From contig NZ_CP040872.1 in the NCBI RefSeq assembly GCF_006337065.1, forward strand, positions 2,294,001 through 2,358,000: a stretch of 64,000 bases of DNA, given 5' to 3'. Origin of the DNA: Agromyces laixinhei (GTDB lineage Bacteria > Actinomycetota > Actinomycetes > Actinomycetales > Microbacteriaceae). Below, one piece after another: positions 28,422 through 38,896 of this stretch (positions are counted from its first letter, which is position 1; every line of letters begins with the position of its first letter). The translations under genes were made by a program, and so were the position numbers. The notes under the pieces are model-generated. The model made no database searches, had not been told where the DNA came from, and saw nothing but the letters and a program-made list of their open reading frames with translations.

Positions 28422-28895
28422 TCACTCGACCGGTCTCGCCGGGATACGGCCGTGCTCCTCGCGGAGCTGATCGATCGCCGACTCGAAGTCGTCGAGCGAA
28501 TCGAACGCCTGGTACACGCTCGCGAAGCGCAGGTACGCCACCTCGTCGAGTTCGCGGAGCGGCGGCAGGATCGCGAGGCCGATGTCGTTCGCCTCGATCT
28601 GCGACGTGCCCGTCGAGCGGATCGTCTCCTCGACCTTCTGCGCGAGGACCGCGAGATCGGAGTCGGTGACGGGGCGGCCCTGGCACGCCTTTCTGACGCC
28701 GAGCACGACCTTCTCGCGGCTGAACGGTTCGACCACACCGGAACGCTTGATGACGACGAGGCTCGCCGTCTCGGTGGTGGAGAATCGGCGCCCGCACTCG
28801 GGGCACTGTCGTCGGCGCCGGATCGACAGTCCGTCATCGCTCGTTCGGGAGTCGATGACACGCGAATCGGGGTGACGGCAGAAGGGACAGTACAT
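28422..28895 (-). CDS. nrdR: NrdR, ribonucleotide reductase repressor
   Basis: A 157-residue repressor of ribonucleotide reductase genes that senses ATP/dATP through its ATP-cone domain. Its zinc ribbon is complete: Cys3, Cys6, Cys31 and Cys34 (CPFC, CPEC). The ATP-cone follows from about residue 48 ('[21 protein letters not shown]'). The length is typical. It lies between hisD and pyrD, all on the same strand, and no nrd gene is in the window. Confidence 0.97.
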   Translation of the reverse strand: MYCPFCRHPDSRVIDSRTSDDGLSIRRRRQCPECGRRFSTTETASLVVIKRSGVVEPFSREKVVLGVRKACQGRPVTDSDLAVLAQKVEETIRSTGTSQIEANDIGLAILPPLRELDEVAYLRFASVYQAFDSLDDFESAIDQLREEHGRIPARPVE

Positions 28896-28940
28896 GGTGC
28901 TCCCAGACTAGCGAGGCGATCGGGACGGAGGGCTCAGGCG

Positions 28941-30248
28941 TCAGTCGGAGAATCGGGCGGTGACCGCCGCGCCGTGGGCGGGCAGGTTCTCTTCCGCCGA
29001 GAGTGCGGCGATGACGGGCGCCACCTCGCGGAGCGCAGCCTCGTCGTATCGGACGATCTGCTGCGGACGAAGGAACGTCGCCGCCGAGAGGCCCGAAGCG
29101 TGGCGCGCCTGACCACCGGTCGGCAGCACGTGATTCGATCCGGCCGCGTAGTCGCCGAGACTGACCGGCGAGTACGGGCCCACGAAGATGGCGCCGGCGT
29201 TCTCGACGCGGGCGAGGGTGCCGTCGACATCGCGCACCTGGATCTCGAGGTGCTCGGGCCCGAAGGCGTTCGCGAAGTCGGCGGCCTGCTCGAGGTCGTC
29301 GACGAGCACGAGCGCCGACTGCACGCCGCCGATCGCCGATCGCACCCGCGCGCTGTGCTTCGTGGCTTCGCTGCGGGTCTCGAGCCGCTCTTCGACACGG
29401 GCCGCGAACTCCGCCGAATCGGTCACGAGCAGCGAGGCGGCGAGTTCGTCGTGCTCGGCCTGGCTCACGAGGTCTGCCGCGACGAAGTCGGGGTCGGCAC
29501 TGTCGTCGGCGATGACGAGGATGTCGGTCGGCCCTGCCTCGGCATCGATGCCCGTGACCGCCTGCACGACCCGCTTCGCAGCAGCCACGAAGACGTTGCC
29601 GGGCCCCGTGACGCGCTGCACCGGCTCGAGCCCGATGCCGGCCACACCGTACGCGAAGGCGCCGATCGCGCCGGCCCCGCCCATGGCGTAGACCTCGGTG
29701 ATGCCGAGGAGCGCCGCGATACCCGCGATCGTCGGGTGGATGGCCCCGCCGAACGCCGACTGCGGCGGGGACGCGAGCGCGATCGAACGCACCCCTGCGA
29801 CCTGCGCCGGCACGACGTTCATGATGACGCTCGACGGATAGACGGCCTTGCCGCCCGGCACGTAGAGCCCGACACGGCCGACCGGCTGCCACCGCTGCTC
29901 GACCACCGCGCCGGGCGCGAGTGCGGTCACCCGCGGCGCGGGCACCTGCGCCTCGCTCGCCGCACGAACGCGCTCGATGGTCTGGAGCGCGGCCGCCCTG
30001 ATGTCGGGAGCGAGCCCGGCAAGCGCTGCGGTGAGCTCGTCGGCCGGCACCCGGACTGCGGCGGGACGAACACCGTCGAACCGCTCAGCCTGATCGAGCA
30101 GCGCCGTCTCGCCGTGGCGACGGACCTCGTCGACCAGTGCGCCGGCGGCGTCGAGCGCCGCCGAGACGTCGGTCGCAGCACGCGGCACGAGGGCCAGCAG
30201 CTCCGCCGTCGTCGGTCGTCTTCCACGGAGATCGATGGTGCGCAGCAT
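28941..30248 (-). CDS. hisD: histidinol dehydrogenase
   Basis: A 435-residue zinc enzyme that carries out the last two steps of histidine synthesis, histidinol to histidine with two NAD reductions. Conserved HisD segments are present: 'RWQPVGRVGLYVPGGKAVYPSS', 'GAIGAFAYG', 'VDAEAGPTDI'-like 'IDAEAGPTDILVIADDSAD', 'SQAEHDELA' and 'AGSNHVLPTGGQAR', covering Zn and NAD ligands. No other his gene is nearby, so it is detached from the usual hisDCB cluster or heads one elsewhere. It starts 46 bp after dnaE ends. Confidence 0.95.
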   Translation of the reverse strand: MLRTIDLRGRRPTTAELLALVPRAATDVSAALDAAGALVDEVRRHGETALLDQAERFDGVRPAAVRVPADELTAALAGLAPDIRAAALQTIERVRAASEAQVPAPRVTALAPGAVVEQRWQPVGRVGLYVPGGKAVYPSSVIMNVVPAQVAGVRSIALASPPQSAFGGAIHPTIAGIAALLGITEVYAMGGAGAIGAFAYGVAGIGLEPVQRVTGPGNVFVAAAKRVVQAVTGIDAEAGPTDILVIADDSADPDFVAADLVSQAEHDELAASLLVTDSAEFAARVEERLETRSEATKHSARVRSAIGGVQSALVLVDDLEQAADFANAFGPEHLEIQVRDVDGTLARVENAGAIFVGPYSPVSLGDYAAGSNHVLPTGGQARHASGLSAATFLRPQQIVRYDEAALREVAPVIAALSAEENLPAHGAAVTARFSD

Positions 30249-30294
30249 GATGTCTCCAGCCTATCGACGCGCCACCGAGCCGGCAGCGCCGACG

Positions 30295-33200
30295 TCAGAC
30301 GAGGCAGTTCGGACCGAGCAGGCTCTTCAGCTCCCCGTAGAGGTCGGCGGTCACCGTGACCGGGTACTGCCCGACCTCGAAGATGCGACCGACGCGTCCC
30401 TTCGTCAGTGTGATTCGCACCTCGGTCTGCCCGCGATGACGTACGAGCACGTCTCGGAGCGCCTCGGTCGTCTCCTGCGTCGCCCGCTGGTCGGGCAGCG
30501 AGATCTTCACGATTCCGGATTCCTCGTCTTGACCGATCTCGGGCGTGAACACGCTGTAGGCATGCAGGTTCATGCCGTCGTCACGCATGCTGACCCGACC
30601 GCGAACGACCACGATCGAATCGGCCTGCAGGCCGGGGGCGAACTCCTGGTACGCCTTGCCCATGAACATCACCGTGATCTCGCCCGAGAAGTCCTCGACC
30701 GTGATCATGCCGTACTGGTTGCCCGAGGCCTTCGCAATGCGATGCTGCACGCTCGTGACGAGACCCGCCACCGTGACGGTGTCGGCATCCTGCGTCGAGT
30801 CCGAGGTCATCAGGTCGGTGATGGTCGTCGAGGCGTGCTTCGCGAGTGGAACCTCGAGCCCGGCGAGCGGGTGATCGGACACGTAGAGTCCCAGCATGTC
30901 GCGCTCGAAGGCCAGTTTCTGCTTCTTCGGCCATTCCGGACGCGCGGGCACGAGCGACGGCGCGGCATCCCGCTCGGCGTCGTCGAAGAGGCTGTCGAAG
31001 TCGAAGCCGAAGTCGCCGACCTCCTCGGCCCGCTTCTCCTTCACGACCGACTCGACGGCGCCCTCATGGATCTCGACGAGCGAGCGACGCGTCGCGCCGA
31101 GCGAGTCGAACGCGCCGGCCTTCACGAGAGACTCGACCGTGCGCTTGTTCGCCACCGGGAGCGGCGACTTCTTCAGGAAGTCGTGGAAGGACTCGAACCG
31201 GCCCTTCGTCTCACGTGCGCTGCGGATCGCGTCGACCACGTTGAACCCGACGTTGCGCACCGCGCCGAGCCCGAAGCGGATGTCTTCACCGACGGCGGCG
31301 AAGTAGCCGATCGATTCGTTCACGTCGGGCGGCAGCACCTTGATGCCCATTCGACGGCATTCGTTGAGGTAGAGGGCGAGCTTGTCACGCGAATCACCGA
31401 CACTGGTGAGCAGCGCCGCCATGTACTCGGCCGGGTAGTGCGCCTTGAGGTACGCGGTCCAGTAGCTCAGCACGCCGTAGGCGGCCGAGTGGGCCTTGTT
31501 GAACGCGTAGTCCGAGAACGGGAGCAGGATCTCCCAGAGCTTCTGGATCGCAGCATCCGAATAGCCGTTGGCCTTCATGCCTCCCGAGAAGCCCTCGTAC
31601 TGCTTGTCGAGTTCGGACTTCTTCTTCTTGCCCATCGCGCGCCGCAGGATGTCGGCCTGGCCGAGCGAGAACCCTGCGACCTTCTGCGCGATCGCCATCA
31701 CCTGCTCCTGATAGATGATCAGGCCGTAGCTCGTATCGAGGATCTCCCGGAGCGACTCTTCGAATTCGGGGTGGATCGGGGTGATCTCCTGCAGGCGGTT
31801 CTTGCGCAACGCGTAGTTGATGTGCGAGTTCGCACCCATGGGGCCAGGGCGGTACAGTGCGATGACGGCCGAGATGTCTTCGAAGTTGTCGGGCTTCATC
31901 TGTCGCAGCAGCGACCGCATCGGCCCGCCGTCGAGCTGGAAGACCCCGAGCGTGTCGCCCCTCGCAAGCAGGTCGTAGGCGCCCTGGTCGTCGAGCGCGA
32001 GGTCTTCGAGCACCGGCCGATGCCCGCGGTTCGCCTCGATGTTGTCGAGGGCGTCGTCGATGATGGTGAGGTTGCGCAGCCCCAGGAAGTCCATCTTGAT
32101 GAGGCCGAGCGACTCGCACGCCGGGTAATCGAACTGCGTGACGATCTGACCGTCCTGCTCGCGCTTCATGATCGGGATGATGTCGATCAGCGGATCGCTC
32201 GACATGATCACGCCGGCCGCGTGCACGCCCCACTGGCGCTTCAGGTTCTCGAGGCCGAGCGCGGTCTCGAAGACGGTCTTCGCCTCGGGATCCGTCTCGA
32301 CGATGGCCCGGATGTCGGAGGCCTCTTTGTACCGCGGATGCTTCGTGTCGAAGATGCCGGTGAGCGGGATGTCTTTCCCCATGACGGCGGGCGGCATCGC
32401 CTTCGTGAGCTTCTCGCCCATCGAGAACGGGAAGCCGAGCACGCGGCCCGAGTCCTTGAGCGCCTGCTTGGCCTTGATCGTGCCGTAGGTGACGATCTGA
32501 GCGACGCGCTCGTCGCCGTATTTCTCGGTCACGTACTTGATGACCTCGCCGCGCCGACGCTCGTCGAAGTCGACGTCGAAGTCGGGCATCGAGACGCGGT
32601 CGGGGTTCAGGAACCGCTCGAAGATGAGGCCGTGCTGCAGCGGATCGAGATCGGTGATGCGCATGGCGTAGGCCGCCATCGAGCCGGCACCGGAGCCGCG
32701 GCCGGGCCCGACGCGGATGCCGTTGCTCTTCGACCAGTTGATGAAGTCGGCGACGACGAGGAAGTAGCCGGGGAAGCCCATCTGCAGGATGACGCCGACC
32801 TCGTAGTCGGCCTGTTTGCGCACCTCGGCGGGGATGCCGTTCGGATATCGCGCCTCGAGTCCGCGGTCGACCTCTTTGACGAACCAGGTGTCTTCGCTCT
32901 CGCCCGCCGGCACCGGGAAGCGCGGCATGTAGTTGGCGCTGGTGTTGAACTGCACGTCGGCGCGCTCGGCGATGAGCAGCGTGTTGTCGCACGCCTCGGG
33001 GTGGTCGCGGAAGACGTGCCGCATCTCGGCGGCCGTCTTCAGGTAGAACTCGTCGGCATCGAACTTGAACCGGTTCGGGTCGTCGAGCGTCGAGCCCGAC
33101 TGCACGCAGAGCAGGGCCGCGTGGCTCTTGGCGTCGGCGGCGTGCGTGTAATGCAGGTCGTTCGTGGCGAGGAGCGGCAGCCCCAGGTCTCTCGCGAGCC

Positions 33201-33828
33201 GGTGCAGGTCTTCCATGATGCGGCGCTCGATGCCGAGGCCGTGGTCCATGATCTCGGCGAAGTAGTTCTCTCTGCCGAAGATGTCGCGAAAGTCGGATGC
33301 CGCCTTGACCGCCTCGTCGTACTGGCCGAGCCGGAGGCGTGTCTGCACCTCGCCCGACGGGCACCCGGTCGTCGCGATGAGCCCCTTCGAGTACGTCGAC
33401 AACAGCTCGCGATCCATGCGGGGCTTGAAGTAGTAGCCCTCGATCGAGGCCCGGCTCGAGAGCCGGAAGAGGTTGTGCATGCCCTCGGTCGTCTCGGACA
33501 GCAGCGTCATATGCGTGTACGCGCCGGACCCTGAGACATCGTCGCCGCCGCCGTTGCCCCAGCGGATGCGGGTCTTGTCGCCGCGCGCCGTGCCCGGCGT
33601 GACATACGCCTCGGTGCCGATGATCGGCTTGATGCCGGCGTCGGTGGCCTGCTTCCAGAAGTCATAGGCGCCGAACACGTTGCCATGGTCGGTGACGGCG
33701 ACGGCGGGCATGCCCTCGCCCTTGGCCGCCTGGATGAGCTCCCCCACCCTGGCTGCGCCGTCGAGCATCGAGTACTCGCTGTGCACGTGCAGATGGACGA
33801 AGGAATCGGTGGCCACTGGGCTCCTCAT
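30295..33828 (-). CDS. dnaE: DNA polymerase III alpha subunit
   Basis: A 1177-residue replicative polymerase. Order: the PHP domain at the N-terminus ('FVHLHVHSEYSMLDGAARV'), the polymerase core with the catalytic aspartates in 'PDFDVDFDERRR' near residue 410, the finger domain ('GRDSGRVLGFPFSMG'-like 'LKDSGRVLGFPFSMG'), tandem HhH near 'RDMLGLYVSDHPL', and the OB domain ('TVAGLVTSVQHR'). This is the housekeeping DnaE1 type by length and PHP residues. I chose ATG 33828 (MRSPVATDSF); the GTG four codons later is also possible. The open frame upstream is not homologous. Confidence 0.96.
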   Translation of the reverse strand: MRSPVATDSFVHLHVHSEYSMLDGAARVGELIQAAKGEGMPAVAVTDHGNVFGAYDFWKQATDAGIKPIIGTEAYVTPGTARGDKTRIRWGNGGGDDVSGSGAYTHMTLLSETTEGMHNLFRLSSRASIEGYYFKPRMDRELLSTYSKGLIATTGCPSGEVQTRLRLGQYDEAVKAASDFRDIFGRENYFAEIMDHGLGIERRIMEDLHRLARDLGLPLLATNDLHYTHAADAKSHAALLCVQSGSTLDDPNRFKFDADEFYLKTAAEMRHVFRDHPEACDNTLLIAERADVQFNTSANYMPRFPVPAGESEDTWFVKEVDRGLEARYPNGIPAEVRKQADYEVGVILQMGFPGYFLVVADFINWSKSNGIRVGPGRGSGAGSMAAYAMRITDLDPLQHGLIFERFLNPDRVSMPDFDVDFDERRRGEVIKYVTEKYGDERVAQIVTYGTIKAKQALKDSGRVLGFPFSMGEKLTKAMPPAVMGKDIPLTGIFDTKHPRYKEASDIRAIVETDPEAKTVFETALGLENLKRQWGVHAAGVIMSSDPLIDIIPIMKREQDGQIVTQFDYPACESLGLIKMDFLGLRNLTIIDDALDNIEANRGHRPVLEDLALDDQGAYDLLARGDTLGVFQLDGGPMRSLLRQMKPDNFEDISAVIALYRPGPMGANSHINYALRKNRLQEITPIHPEFEESLREILDTSYGLIIYQEQVMAIAQKVAGFSLGQADILRRAMGKKKKSELDKQYEGFSGGMKANGYSDAAIQKLWEILLPFSDYAFNKAHSAAYGVLSYWTAYLKAHYPAEYMAALLTSVGDSRDKLALYLNECRRMGIKVLPPDVNESIGYFAAVGEDIRFGLGAVRNVGFNVVDAIRSARETKGRFESFHDFLKKSPLPVANKRTVESLVKAGAFDSLGATRRSLVEIHEGAVESVVKEKRAEEVGDFGFDFDSLFDDAERDAAPSLVPARPEWPKKQKLAFERDMLGLYVSDHPLAGLEVPLAKHASTTITDLMTSDSTQDADTVTVAGLVTSVQHRIAKASGNQYGMITVEDFSGEITVMFMGKAYQEFAPGLQADSIVVVRGRVSMRDDGMNLHAYSVFTPEIGQDEESGIVKISLPDQRATQETTEALRDVLVRHRGQTEVRITLTKGRVGRIFEVGQYPVTVTADLYGELKSLLGPNCLV

Positions 33829-33915
33829 CGGGGTGTTGCGAGTGTGTTCCGGGGGTCTTCGAAGTCTACGGCGACCGGGCGACGCCCGGCTGCGTGGCAC
33901 GCGATCGGTGCGGCT

Positions 33916-34836
33916 TCAGTCGCCGCGGAGCACGCCGAGCGCGTGAGCGAGGTCGGCCGGGTACTCCGACACGAACGTCGACCACTCGCCGTCGCCGGGG
34001 TGCGTGAAGGCGAGTTGCTTCGCGTGGAGCCACTGCCGGTCGAGGCGGAGCTTCGCCGAGAGCGTCGGGTCTGCGCCGTACATCGAGTCACCGGCGCACG
34101 GATGCCGCTGCGCCGCCATATGCACCCGGATCTGGTGCGTGCGGCCGGTCTCGAGGTGTACTTCGAGCAGCGACGCGTAGGGGAACGCCTCGATGGTCTC
34201 GTAGTGTGTGACGGCGTGCTTGCCGTCAGCCGTGACCGCGAACTTCCACTCGGAGCGTGGGTGACGGCCGACCGGCGCGTCGATCGTTCCCGCGAGCGGA
34301 TCGGGATGGCCCTGAACGACCGTGTGGTAGATCTTCTCGACCTCGCGGTCGTGGAACTGACGCTTGAGCTCGGTGTAGGCGCGCTCCGACTTGGCGACGA
34401 CCATGAGCCCGCTGGTGCCGGCGTCGAGACGGTGCACGACGCCCTGTCGCTCGGATGCGCCGGACGTCGAGATGCGGAAGCCCGCGGCCGCGAGCGCCCC
34501 GACGACAGTCGGTCCGTTCCAGCCCACCGAGGGGTGGGCGGCGACGCCCGCCGGCTTGTCGACGACCACGAGGTCGTCGTCATCGTGGACGATGCCGAGG
34601 TCGGACACCGCGATCGGGTCGATCGTGAGCCCGCGGGGTTCCTCCCAGCTCACCTCGAGCCATGCGCCGCCTCGGAGTCGATCGGACTTGTCGACGGGCG
34701 CCCCGTCGAGCGAGACGCCCCCGGCCGATGCGATGTCGGCCGCCAGCGTGCGCGAGAAACCGAGCAGTTTCGCGAGGCCCGCGTCGACGCGCGCGCCCTC
34801 GAGCCCGTCGGGGACGGGAAACGAACGGTGTTCCAT
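33916..34836 (-). CDS. RluA-family pseudouridine synthase
   Basis: A 306-residue enzyme that isomerises uridine to pseudouridine in rRNA or tRNA. An N-terminal S4 RNA-binding domain (about 15-60) precedes the catalytic domain; the catalytic aspartate is Asp138 in [13 protein letters not shown]. '[12 protein letters not shown]' and '[13 protein letters not shown]' are also diagnostic. An S4 domain plus this length suggests RluD (23S rRNA helix 69), but RluC-like activity is not excluded. Its ATG shares one base with the lspA stop, showing translational coupling; lspA-rlu adjacency is common. Confidence 0.94.
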   Translation of the reverse strand: MEHRSFPVPDGLEGARVDAGLAKLLGFSRTLAADIASAGGVSLDGAPVDKSDRLRGGAWLEVSWEEPRGLTIDPIAVSDLGIVHDDDDLVVVDKPAGVAAHPSVGWNGPTVVGALAAAGFRISTSGASERQGVVHRLDAGTSGLMVVAKSERAYTELKRQFHDREVEKIYHTVVQGHPDPLAGTIDAPVGRHPRSEWKFAVTADGKHAVTHYETIEAFPYASLLEVHLETGRTHQIRVHMAAQRHPCAGDSMYGADPTLSAKLRLDRQWLHAKQLAFTHPGDGEWSTFVSEYPADLAHALGVLRGD

Positions 34837-35384
34837 CAGGCTCCGGTCGCGGCGGCCTTCGACGGCCGCAGCTCACGGGACCCGTCGAGACCGATGCCGC
34901 GGATCGTGAGCATCATGAAGATCACCATGCTCGACACGATCGCGATGTCTGCGATGTTGTAGATCGCCGGGATCAGCCACGGCGTCGAGATGAAGTCGAC
35001 CACGTGTCCGAGGCCGAACGACGGCTCGCGGAAGAGCCGGTCGGTCAGGTTGCCGAGCACGCCGCCGAGCAGGAGTCCGAACACCACGGCCCAGGCGATC
35101 GAACGGATGCGCCGCGCGAACCAGATGATGACGGTGATCACGCCGGCGGCGAGGATCGTGAAGATCCACGTCATGCCGCTCGCGAGCGAGAACGCGGCAC
35201 CGGGGTTGCGCACGAACTGCCATTCGAGCACCGAGCCGAGCACGGGCACGATCTCGCCCTCGGTGAGATTGCCGACGACGAGGAACTTGCTCAGCTGGTC
35301 GAGGCCGTACGCCGCGAATGCGGCGCCGGCCACGACCAGGAGGGCGGTGGCTGAGCCGACCTTCGCGGCCCGCTCAGCCCCCAA
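34836..35384 (-). CDS. lspA: lipoprotein signal peptidase (signal peptidase II)
   Basis: A 182-residue membrane aspartyl protease that removes the signal peptide from prolipoproteins after lipidation. Four hydrophobic segments are visible (about 10-28, 70-90, 96-113, 138-158). The two catalytic aspartates are Asp115 in GNLTDR and Asp146 in YNIADIAI, each in the expected context. The start overlaps divIVA by 11 bp. Its position after divIVA in the division cluster is normal for actinobacteria. Confidence 0.96.
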   Translation of the reverse strand: MGAERAAKVGSATALLVVAGAAFAAYGLDQLSKFLVVGNLTEGEIVPVLGSVLEWQFVRNPGAAFSLASGMTWIFTILAAGVITVIIWFARRIRSIAWAVVFGLLLGGVLGNLTDRLFREPSFGLGHVVDFISTPWLIPAIYNIADIAIVSSMVIFMMLTIRGIGLDGSRELRPSKAAATGA

Positions 35385-36054
35385 AGCCCTGGAACGTCGG
35401 TGCCGGCTGTTCGGCGACCGGCGACGAGAAGCCCTGGTTGCCGCTGACCTGCACCGGCGCGGCGGTGTCGAGCTCGCGGAGCTGGCCCTCGATGTAGCCC
35501 TTCAGCTTGGCGCGGTAGTCGCGTTCGAACACGCGGAGCTCGTCGACCCGCTTCTCGAGCGCCACGCGCTCCTGGTCGAGCACGCCGATCTGGGCGCGCT
35601 GCTTGGCTTCGGCCTCGGCGACGACCCGCGCGGCGGTGGCGTGGCCCTCGGCGATGAGCGCGTCGCGCTTCTCGACACCCTCGCGGACATGCTCTTCGTG
35701 CAGACGACGGGCGAGCTGCAGGAGGTTCGTCGTGCTCGCCTGCTCATCGAGGTCGGACTGCTGCGATGCGGGCTGCTGCATCGGCACCGCGACCGTGGGC
35801 GCGGGCGCGGCCGGCGCAGCCGGCTCGGTGTAGATCGCGGCGGCGGGCGCGGCGGCAGGCGCTTTGGCGACCTCCGCGGCACGGGCCTCGGCCGCCGACA
35901 GCCGCTGACGCAGCTCCTCGTTCTCTCCGCTCAGTCGACGAAGCTCCACCACGACCTCGTCGAGGAAGTCGTCGACCTCGTCCTGGTCGTAGCCTTCGCG
36001 GAATTTCGTCGCCTGGAAGCGCTTGTTGACCACATCTTCCGGAGTTAGCGCCAT
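35374..36054 (-). CDS. divIVA: DivIVA/Wag31 polar growth protein
   Basis: A 226-residue coiled-coil protein that marks curved poles and recruits cell wall synthesis; it is essential for polar growth in many actinobacteria. The N-terminal lipid-binding domain is classic: 'TPEDVVNKRFQATKFREGYDQDEVDDFLDEV' continuing into a first coiled coil. A Pro/Ala-rich linker at about 63-97 divides it from a second coiled coil (about 105-195), as in Wag31. The tail ends FQGFGG. It lies between yggT and lspA with a 116-bp upstream gap that probably holds its own promoter. Confidence 0.96.
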   Translation of the reverse strand: MALTPEDVVNKRFQATKFREGYDQDEVDDFLDEVVVELRRLSGENEELRQRLSAAEARAAEVAKAPAAAPAAAIYTEPAAPAAPAPTVAVPMQQPASQQSDLDEQASTTNLLQLARRLHEEHVREGVEKRDALIAEGHATAARVVAEAEAKQRAQIGVLDQERVALEKRVDELRVFERDYRAKLKGYIEGQLRELDTAAPVQVSGNQGFSSPVAEQPAPTFQGFGG

Positions 36055-36170
36055 GGCTTTCCACCCTCAAATCTGTCGAGCTCGATCGATAACGTTCAGC
36101 TAACGGTAGCAAAGACATCCTCAGAGTCGTGAGTGCCGATCGTCTCGACCTCGACCCTCGCAGGAGATCA

Positions 36171-36488
36171 TCAGCCGGGCATGGATGCTGCCTGTGCCAG
36201 AAGGGACACCACGGTCATCGCCACGATCACGACGAGCATGGCGAGACTCCACCCCAGATCCAATGCGATCTGACCGATGCGGATCGGCGGCACGAGCCGC
36301 CTGAAGAAGCGCACGGGAGGATCGGTGAGGCTGTAGACGGCCTCCACGATCACGAGCCAGGCGCCGGTGGGGCGCCACGACCGATTGAACGTTCGCACGA
36401 GATCCAGCACGAACCGCCCCCACATCACGAAGAAGTAGATGAGCAGCAGCGCATAGAGGATGTTCCAGACGACGAGCAGCGCGCCCAC
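36171..36488 (-). CDS. YggT family membrane protein
   Basis: A 105-residue protein with two YggT-type hydrophobic hairpin segments (about 3-25 and 75-98) separated by the conserved 'TDPPVRFFRRLVPP' motif. Family members sit beside sepF and divIVA in Gram-positive bacteria and are thought to support division or membrane osmotic tolerance; precise activity is unknown. It starts 6 bp after the sepF stop, so it belongs to the same transcript. Confidence 0.92.
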   Translation of the reverse strand: MGALLVVWNILYALLLIYFFVMWGRFVLDLVRTFNRSWRPTGAWLVIVEAVYSLTDPPVRFFRRLVPPIRIGQIALDLGWSLAMLVVIVAMTVVSLLAQAASMPG

Positions 36489-36494
36489 GACGGG

Positions 36495-36971
36495 CTACGC
36501 GTGCGTGAAGAACGACGCGTCCACGTCGCCTTCGCTCTCGCCGGTCTCCCCCGAGACGACCACATGGGCGGGCGAGAGCAGGAACACCTTGTTCGTGACC
36601 CGTTCGATCTTGCCGTAGAGGCCCTGCGAGAGGCCGCTTGCGAAGTCGATGAGACGCCGTGCGTCGGCATCCGACATCTGCGAGAGGTTGATGATCACCG
36701 GTACTCCCTCACGGAAGGACTCGGCGATCACCTGCGCGTCACGGTACTGACGCGGGTGGACGGTCAGGATCTCGTTCATCTCCACCTGCGGTGCGGTCGG
36801 TTGGACATGGTTCTTGCGCAATGGCGTGACCGATGCCCCGGACTTCGGTACGGGCGCGGCGTTCGCGACCGGGGCAACCGGTGCGGGCGCTTGCGCCTGG
36901 GTGGTCTCCTCTTCGAACTCTTCATCGGCGAGTCCGAGATAGACCATCGTCTTCTTGAGCGGGTTCGACAT
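36495..36971 (-). CDS. sepF: SepF cell division protein
   Basis: A 158-residue membrane anchor for FtsZ; in actinobacteria without FtsA it tethers the Z-ring. The N-terminal amphipathic helix is plausible in '[20 protein letters not shown]', followed by a Pro/Ala linker and the globular core from about residue 65 ('[34 protein letters not shown]'). It ends acidic ([11 protein letters not shown]). It sits two genes after ftsZ, separated by yggS, exactly as in Streptomyces and Mycobacterium. Confidence 0.96.
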   Translation of the reverse strand: MSNPLKKTMVYLGLADEEFEEETTQAQAPAPVAPVANAAPVPKSGASVTPLRKNHVQPTAPQVEMNEILTVHPRQYRDAQVIAESFREGVPVIINLSQMSDADARRLIDFASGLSQGLYGKIERVTNKVFLLSPAHVVVSGETGESEGDVDASFFTHA

Positions 36972-37004
36972 CGCTGCCTCCGTCTGTGTTCCGTCTCTTC
37001 GAGG

Positions 37005-37709
37005 TTAACCGGCGACCGGCCGATTCCCGGTGATTGCCGTGCCGATTCTCAGGTGTGTCGCACCCTCCAGGATCGCGTCGCGAAAATCGTGCGACATCCC
37101 CATGGACAGATCGCTCGCCGTCGGCTCGAGTCGTCGCAGCCGCTCCGACATCGCACGCACGCGCGCGAACGCCGGGCGCGCGGGTTCGCCGAGCGGCGCG
37201 ACCGCCATGAGCCCGCGCAAGCGAAGCCCGGCCGTCTCGAGCACGTGTTCGGCGAGCGACTCCAGGGCTTCGGGAGCGACGCCCCCGCGACCCGGGTCCT
37301 CGGTGAGGTTGACCTGCACGAAGCAGTCGACCGATGCCTCGTCTGAACGCAGGGCATCGACGAGCGCCGCACGGTCGACCGAGTGGATCGCCGATGCGTA
37401 CGCGCGCACCTGTCTGGCCTTCTTGCTCTGCAGCTGGCCGACGAAGTGCCAGCGAAGCTCGAGGTCGCCGAGCTCGGCGGCCTTCGCCTGTGCCTCTTGA
37501 TGGCGGTTCTCGCCGATGTCGAGCACACCGAGCTCGGCCAGTTCGGCGACGAGCGCCGCCGGGTGGAACTTGGTGACGACGATCGTCGTGATCGCGTCGG
37601 GGTCACGGCCCGCATCGCGGGCGGCCTCCGCGACCCGGCCCGTCACCTCGGCGAGGCGCCCGGCCAGGGAACCGGAGTCCCCCGCGTCGGTGCCGGGAGC
37701 CGTGCTCAC
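37005..37709 (-). CDS. yggS: YggS/PROSC-type pyridoxal phosphate homeostasis protein
   Basis: A 234-residue PLP-binding protein without known catalytic activity that balances B6 vitamers and amino acids. The PLP lysine lies in '[11 protein letters not shown]' (about Lys47), with '[17 protein letters not shown]' and '[16 protein letters not shown]' as further family motifs. Its start codon overlaps the ftsZ stop by 4 bp, so it is translationally coupled to ftsZ; the same ftsZ-yggS-sepF order is widespread in Gram-positives. A link to division beyond context is unproven. Confidence 0.94.
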   Translation of the reverse strand: MSTAPGTDAGDSGSLAGRLAEVTGRVAEAARDAGRDPDAITTIVVTKFHPAALVAELAELGVLDIGENRHQEAQAKAAELGDLELRWHFVGQLQSKKARQVRAYASAIHSVDRAALVDALRSDEASVDCFVQVNLTEDPGRGGVAPEALESLAEHVLETAGLRLRGLMAVAPLGEPARPAFARVRAMSERLRRLEPTASDLSMGMSHDFRDAILEGATHLRIGTAITGNRPVAG

Positions 37710-38896
37710 TTCAGGAAGTCGGGAATGTCGAGATCGTCATCGGACGCGTCGAAGGCCGGGTCCGAGACGATCTGGTCGGCCGTCGTCGTCTCGGCCTCGC
37801 CCCAGTTCGCCGTCTCGACGAGTTCGTCGATGTCGATCTCGGTGATGACCTCGGCAGCGTCGCCGGCGAGGACGCCGCCTCCGACGGCGGCACCGACCGC
37901 CGCCGGTACGAAGTTGGTGCGTCGCGCCTCGACCGGCTTGGCGTTCGGCTCGCCGCCGTCGAAGCCGGCCGCGATGACCGTGACGCGCACCTCGTCGCCG
38001 AGCGTGTCGTCGATGACGGCACCGAAGATGATGTTGGCCTCAGGGTGCACGGCCTCCTGCACGAGCCGTGCGGCGTCGTTGATCTCGAAGATGCCGAGAT
38101 TCGAGCCGCCCTGGATCGAGAGCAGCACCCCGTGGGCACCGTCGATCGATGCTTCGAGCAGCGGACTCGCGACGGCGAGTTCGGCCGCCTTGATCGAACG
38201 ATCGGCCCCCCGCGACGAACCGATGCCCATGAGCGCCGAGCCCGCCCCCTGCATGACCGATTTCACGTCGGCGAAGTCGAGGTTGATGAGGCCCGGGGTC
38301 GTGATGAGGTCGGTGATGCCCTGCACACCGGCGAGGAGCACCTGATCGGCGGTGGCGAAGGCCTCGAGCATCGAGATGCCGCGATCGCTGATCTCGAGAA
38401 GTCGATCGTTCGGCACCACGATGAGGGTGTCGACCTCTTCCTTCAGGCGTGCGACGCCCTGCTCGGCCTGCGTCTGCCGGCGCTTGCCCTCGAAGCCGAA
38501 CGGCTTCGTGACGACACCGATCGTGAGGGCGCCGATGGACTTCGCGATGCGAGCGACCACCGGTGCGCCGCCGGTGCCGGTGCCGCCGCCCTCGCCCGCC
38601 GTGACGAAGACCATGTCGGCGCCCGCGAGCGCCTCCTCGATCTCCTCCGCGTGATCCTCGGCGGCGTGACGGCCGACCTCGGGATCTGCACCGGCCCCCA
38701 ACCCGCGCGTGAGGTCGCGCCCCACATCGAGCTTGACGTCGGCGTCCGACATCAGCAGTGCCTGTGCGTCGGTGTTGATCGCGATGAACTCGACTCCGCG
38801 GAGTCCGAGCTCGATCATGCGGTTGACGGCGTTGACACCGCCGCCGCCGATACCGACGACCTTGATGACGGCGAGGTAGTTCTGGTTTGTCGACAT
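37706..38896 (-). CDS. ftsZ: cell division protein FtsZ
   Basis: A 396-residue tubulin homologue that polymerises into the Z-ring. The GTP-binding signature GGGTGTGG is at residues 103-110, preceded by '[16 protein letters not shown]', with the T7-loop aspartates in '[11 protein letters not shown]'. After the globular domain there is an acidic linker and a C-terminal peptide '[11 protein letters not shown]', the site bound by SepF and other partners. It starts at ATG 38896, 189 bp downstream of ftsQ on the transcript, a gap likely to contain a separate promoter. Confidence 0.98.
   Translation of the reverse strand: MSTNQNYLAVIKVVGIGGGGVNAVNRMIELGLRGVEFIAINTDAQALLMSDADVKLDVGRDLTRGLGAGADPEVGRHAAEDHAEEIEEALAGADMVFVTAGEGGGTGTGGAPVVARIAKSIGALTIGVVTKPFGFEGKRRQTQAEQGVARLKEEVDTLIVVPNDRLLEISDRGISMLEAFATADQVLLAGVQGITDLITTPGLINLDFADVKSVMQGAGSALMGIGSSRGADRSIKAAELAVASPLLEASIDGAHGVLLSIQGGSNLGIFEINDAARLVQEAVHPEANIIFGAVIDDTLGDEVRVTVIAAGFDGGEPNAKPVEARRTNFVPAAVGAAVGGGVLAGDAAEVITEIDIDELVETANWGEAETTTADQIVSDPAFDASDDDLDIPDFLK

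Noticed and set aside
30235..33534. A 1099-codon open frame on the plus strand opposite dnaE
   Set aside because: It is an antisense shadow of a high-GC gene: its Arg/Asp/Val/His-rich translation matches no family and dnaE is complete on the other strand.
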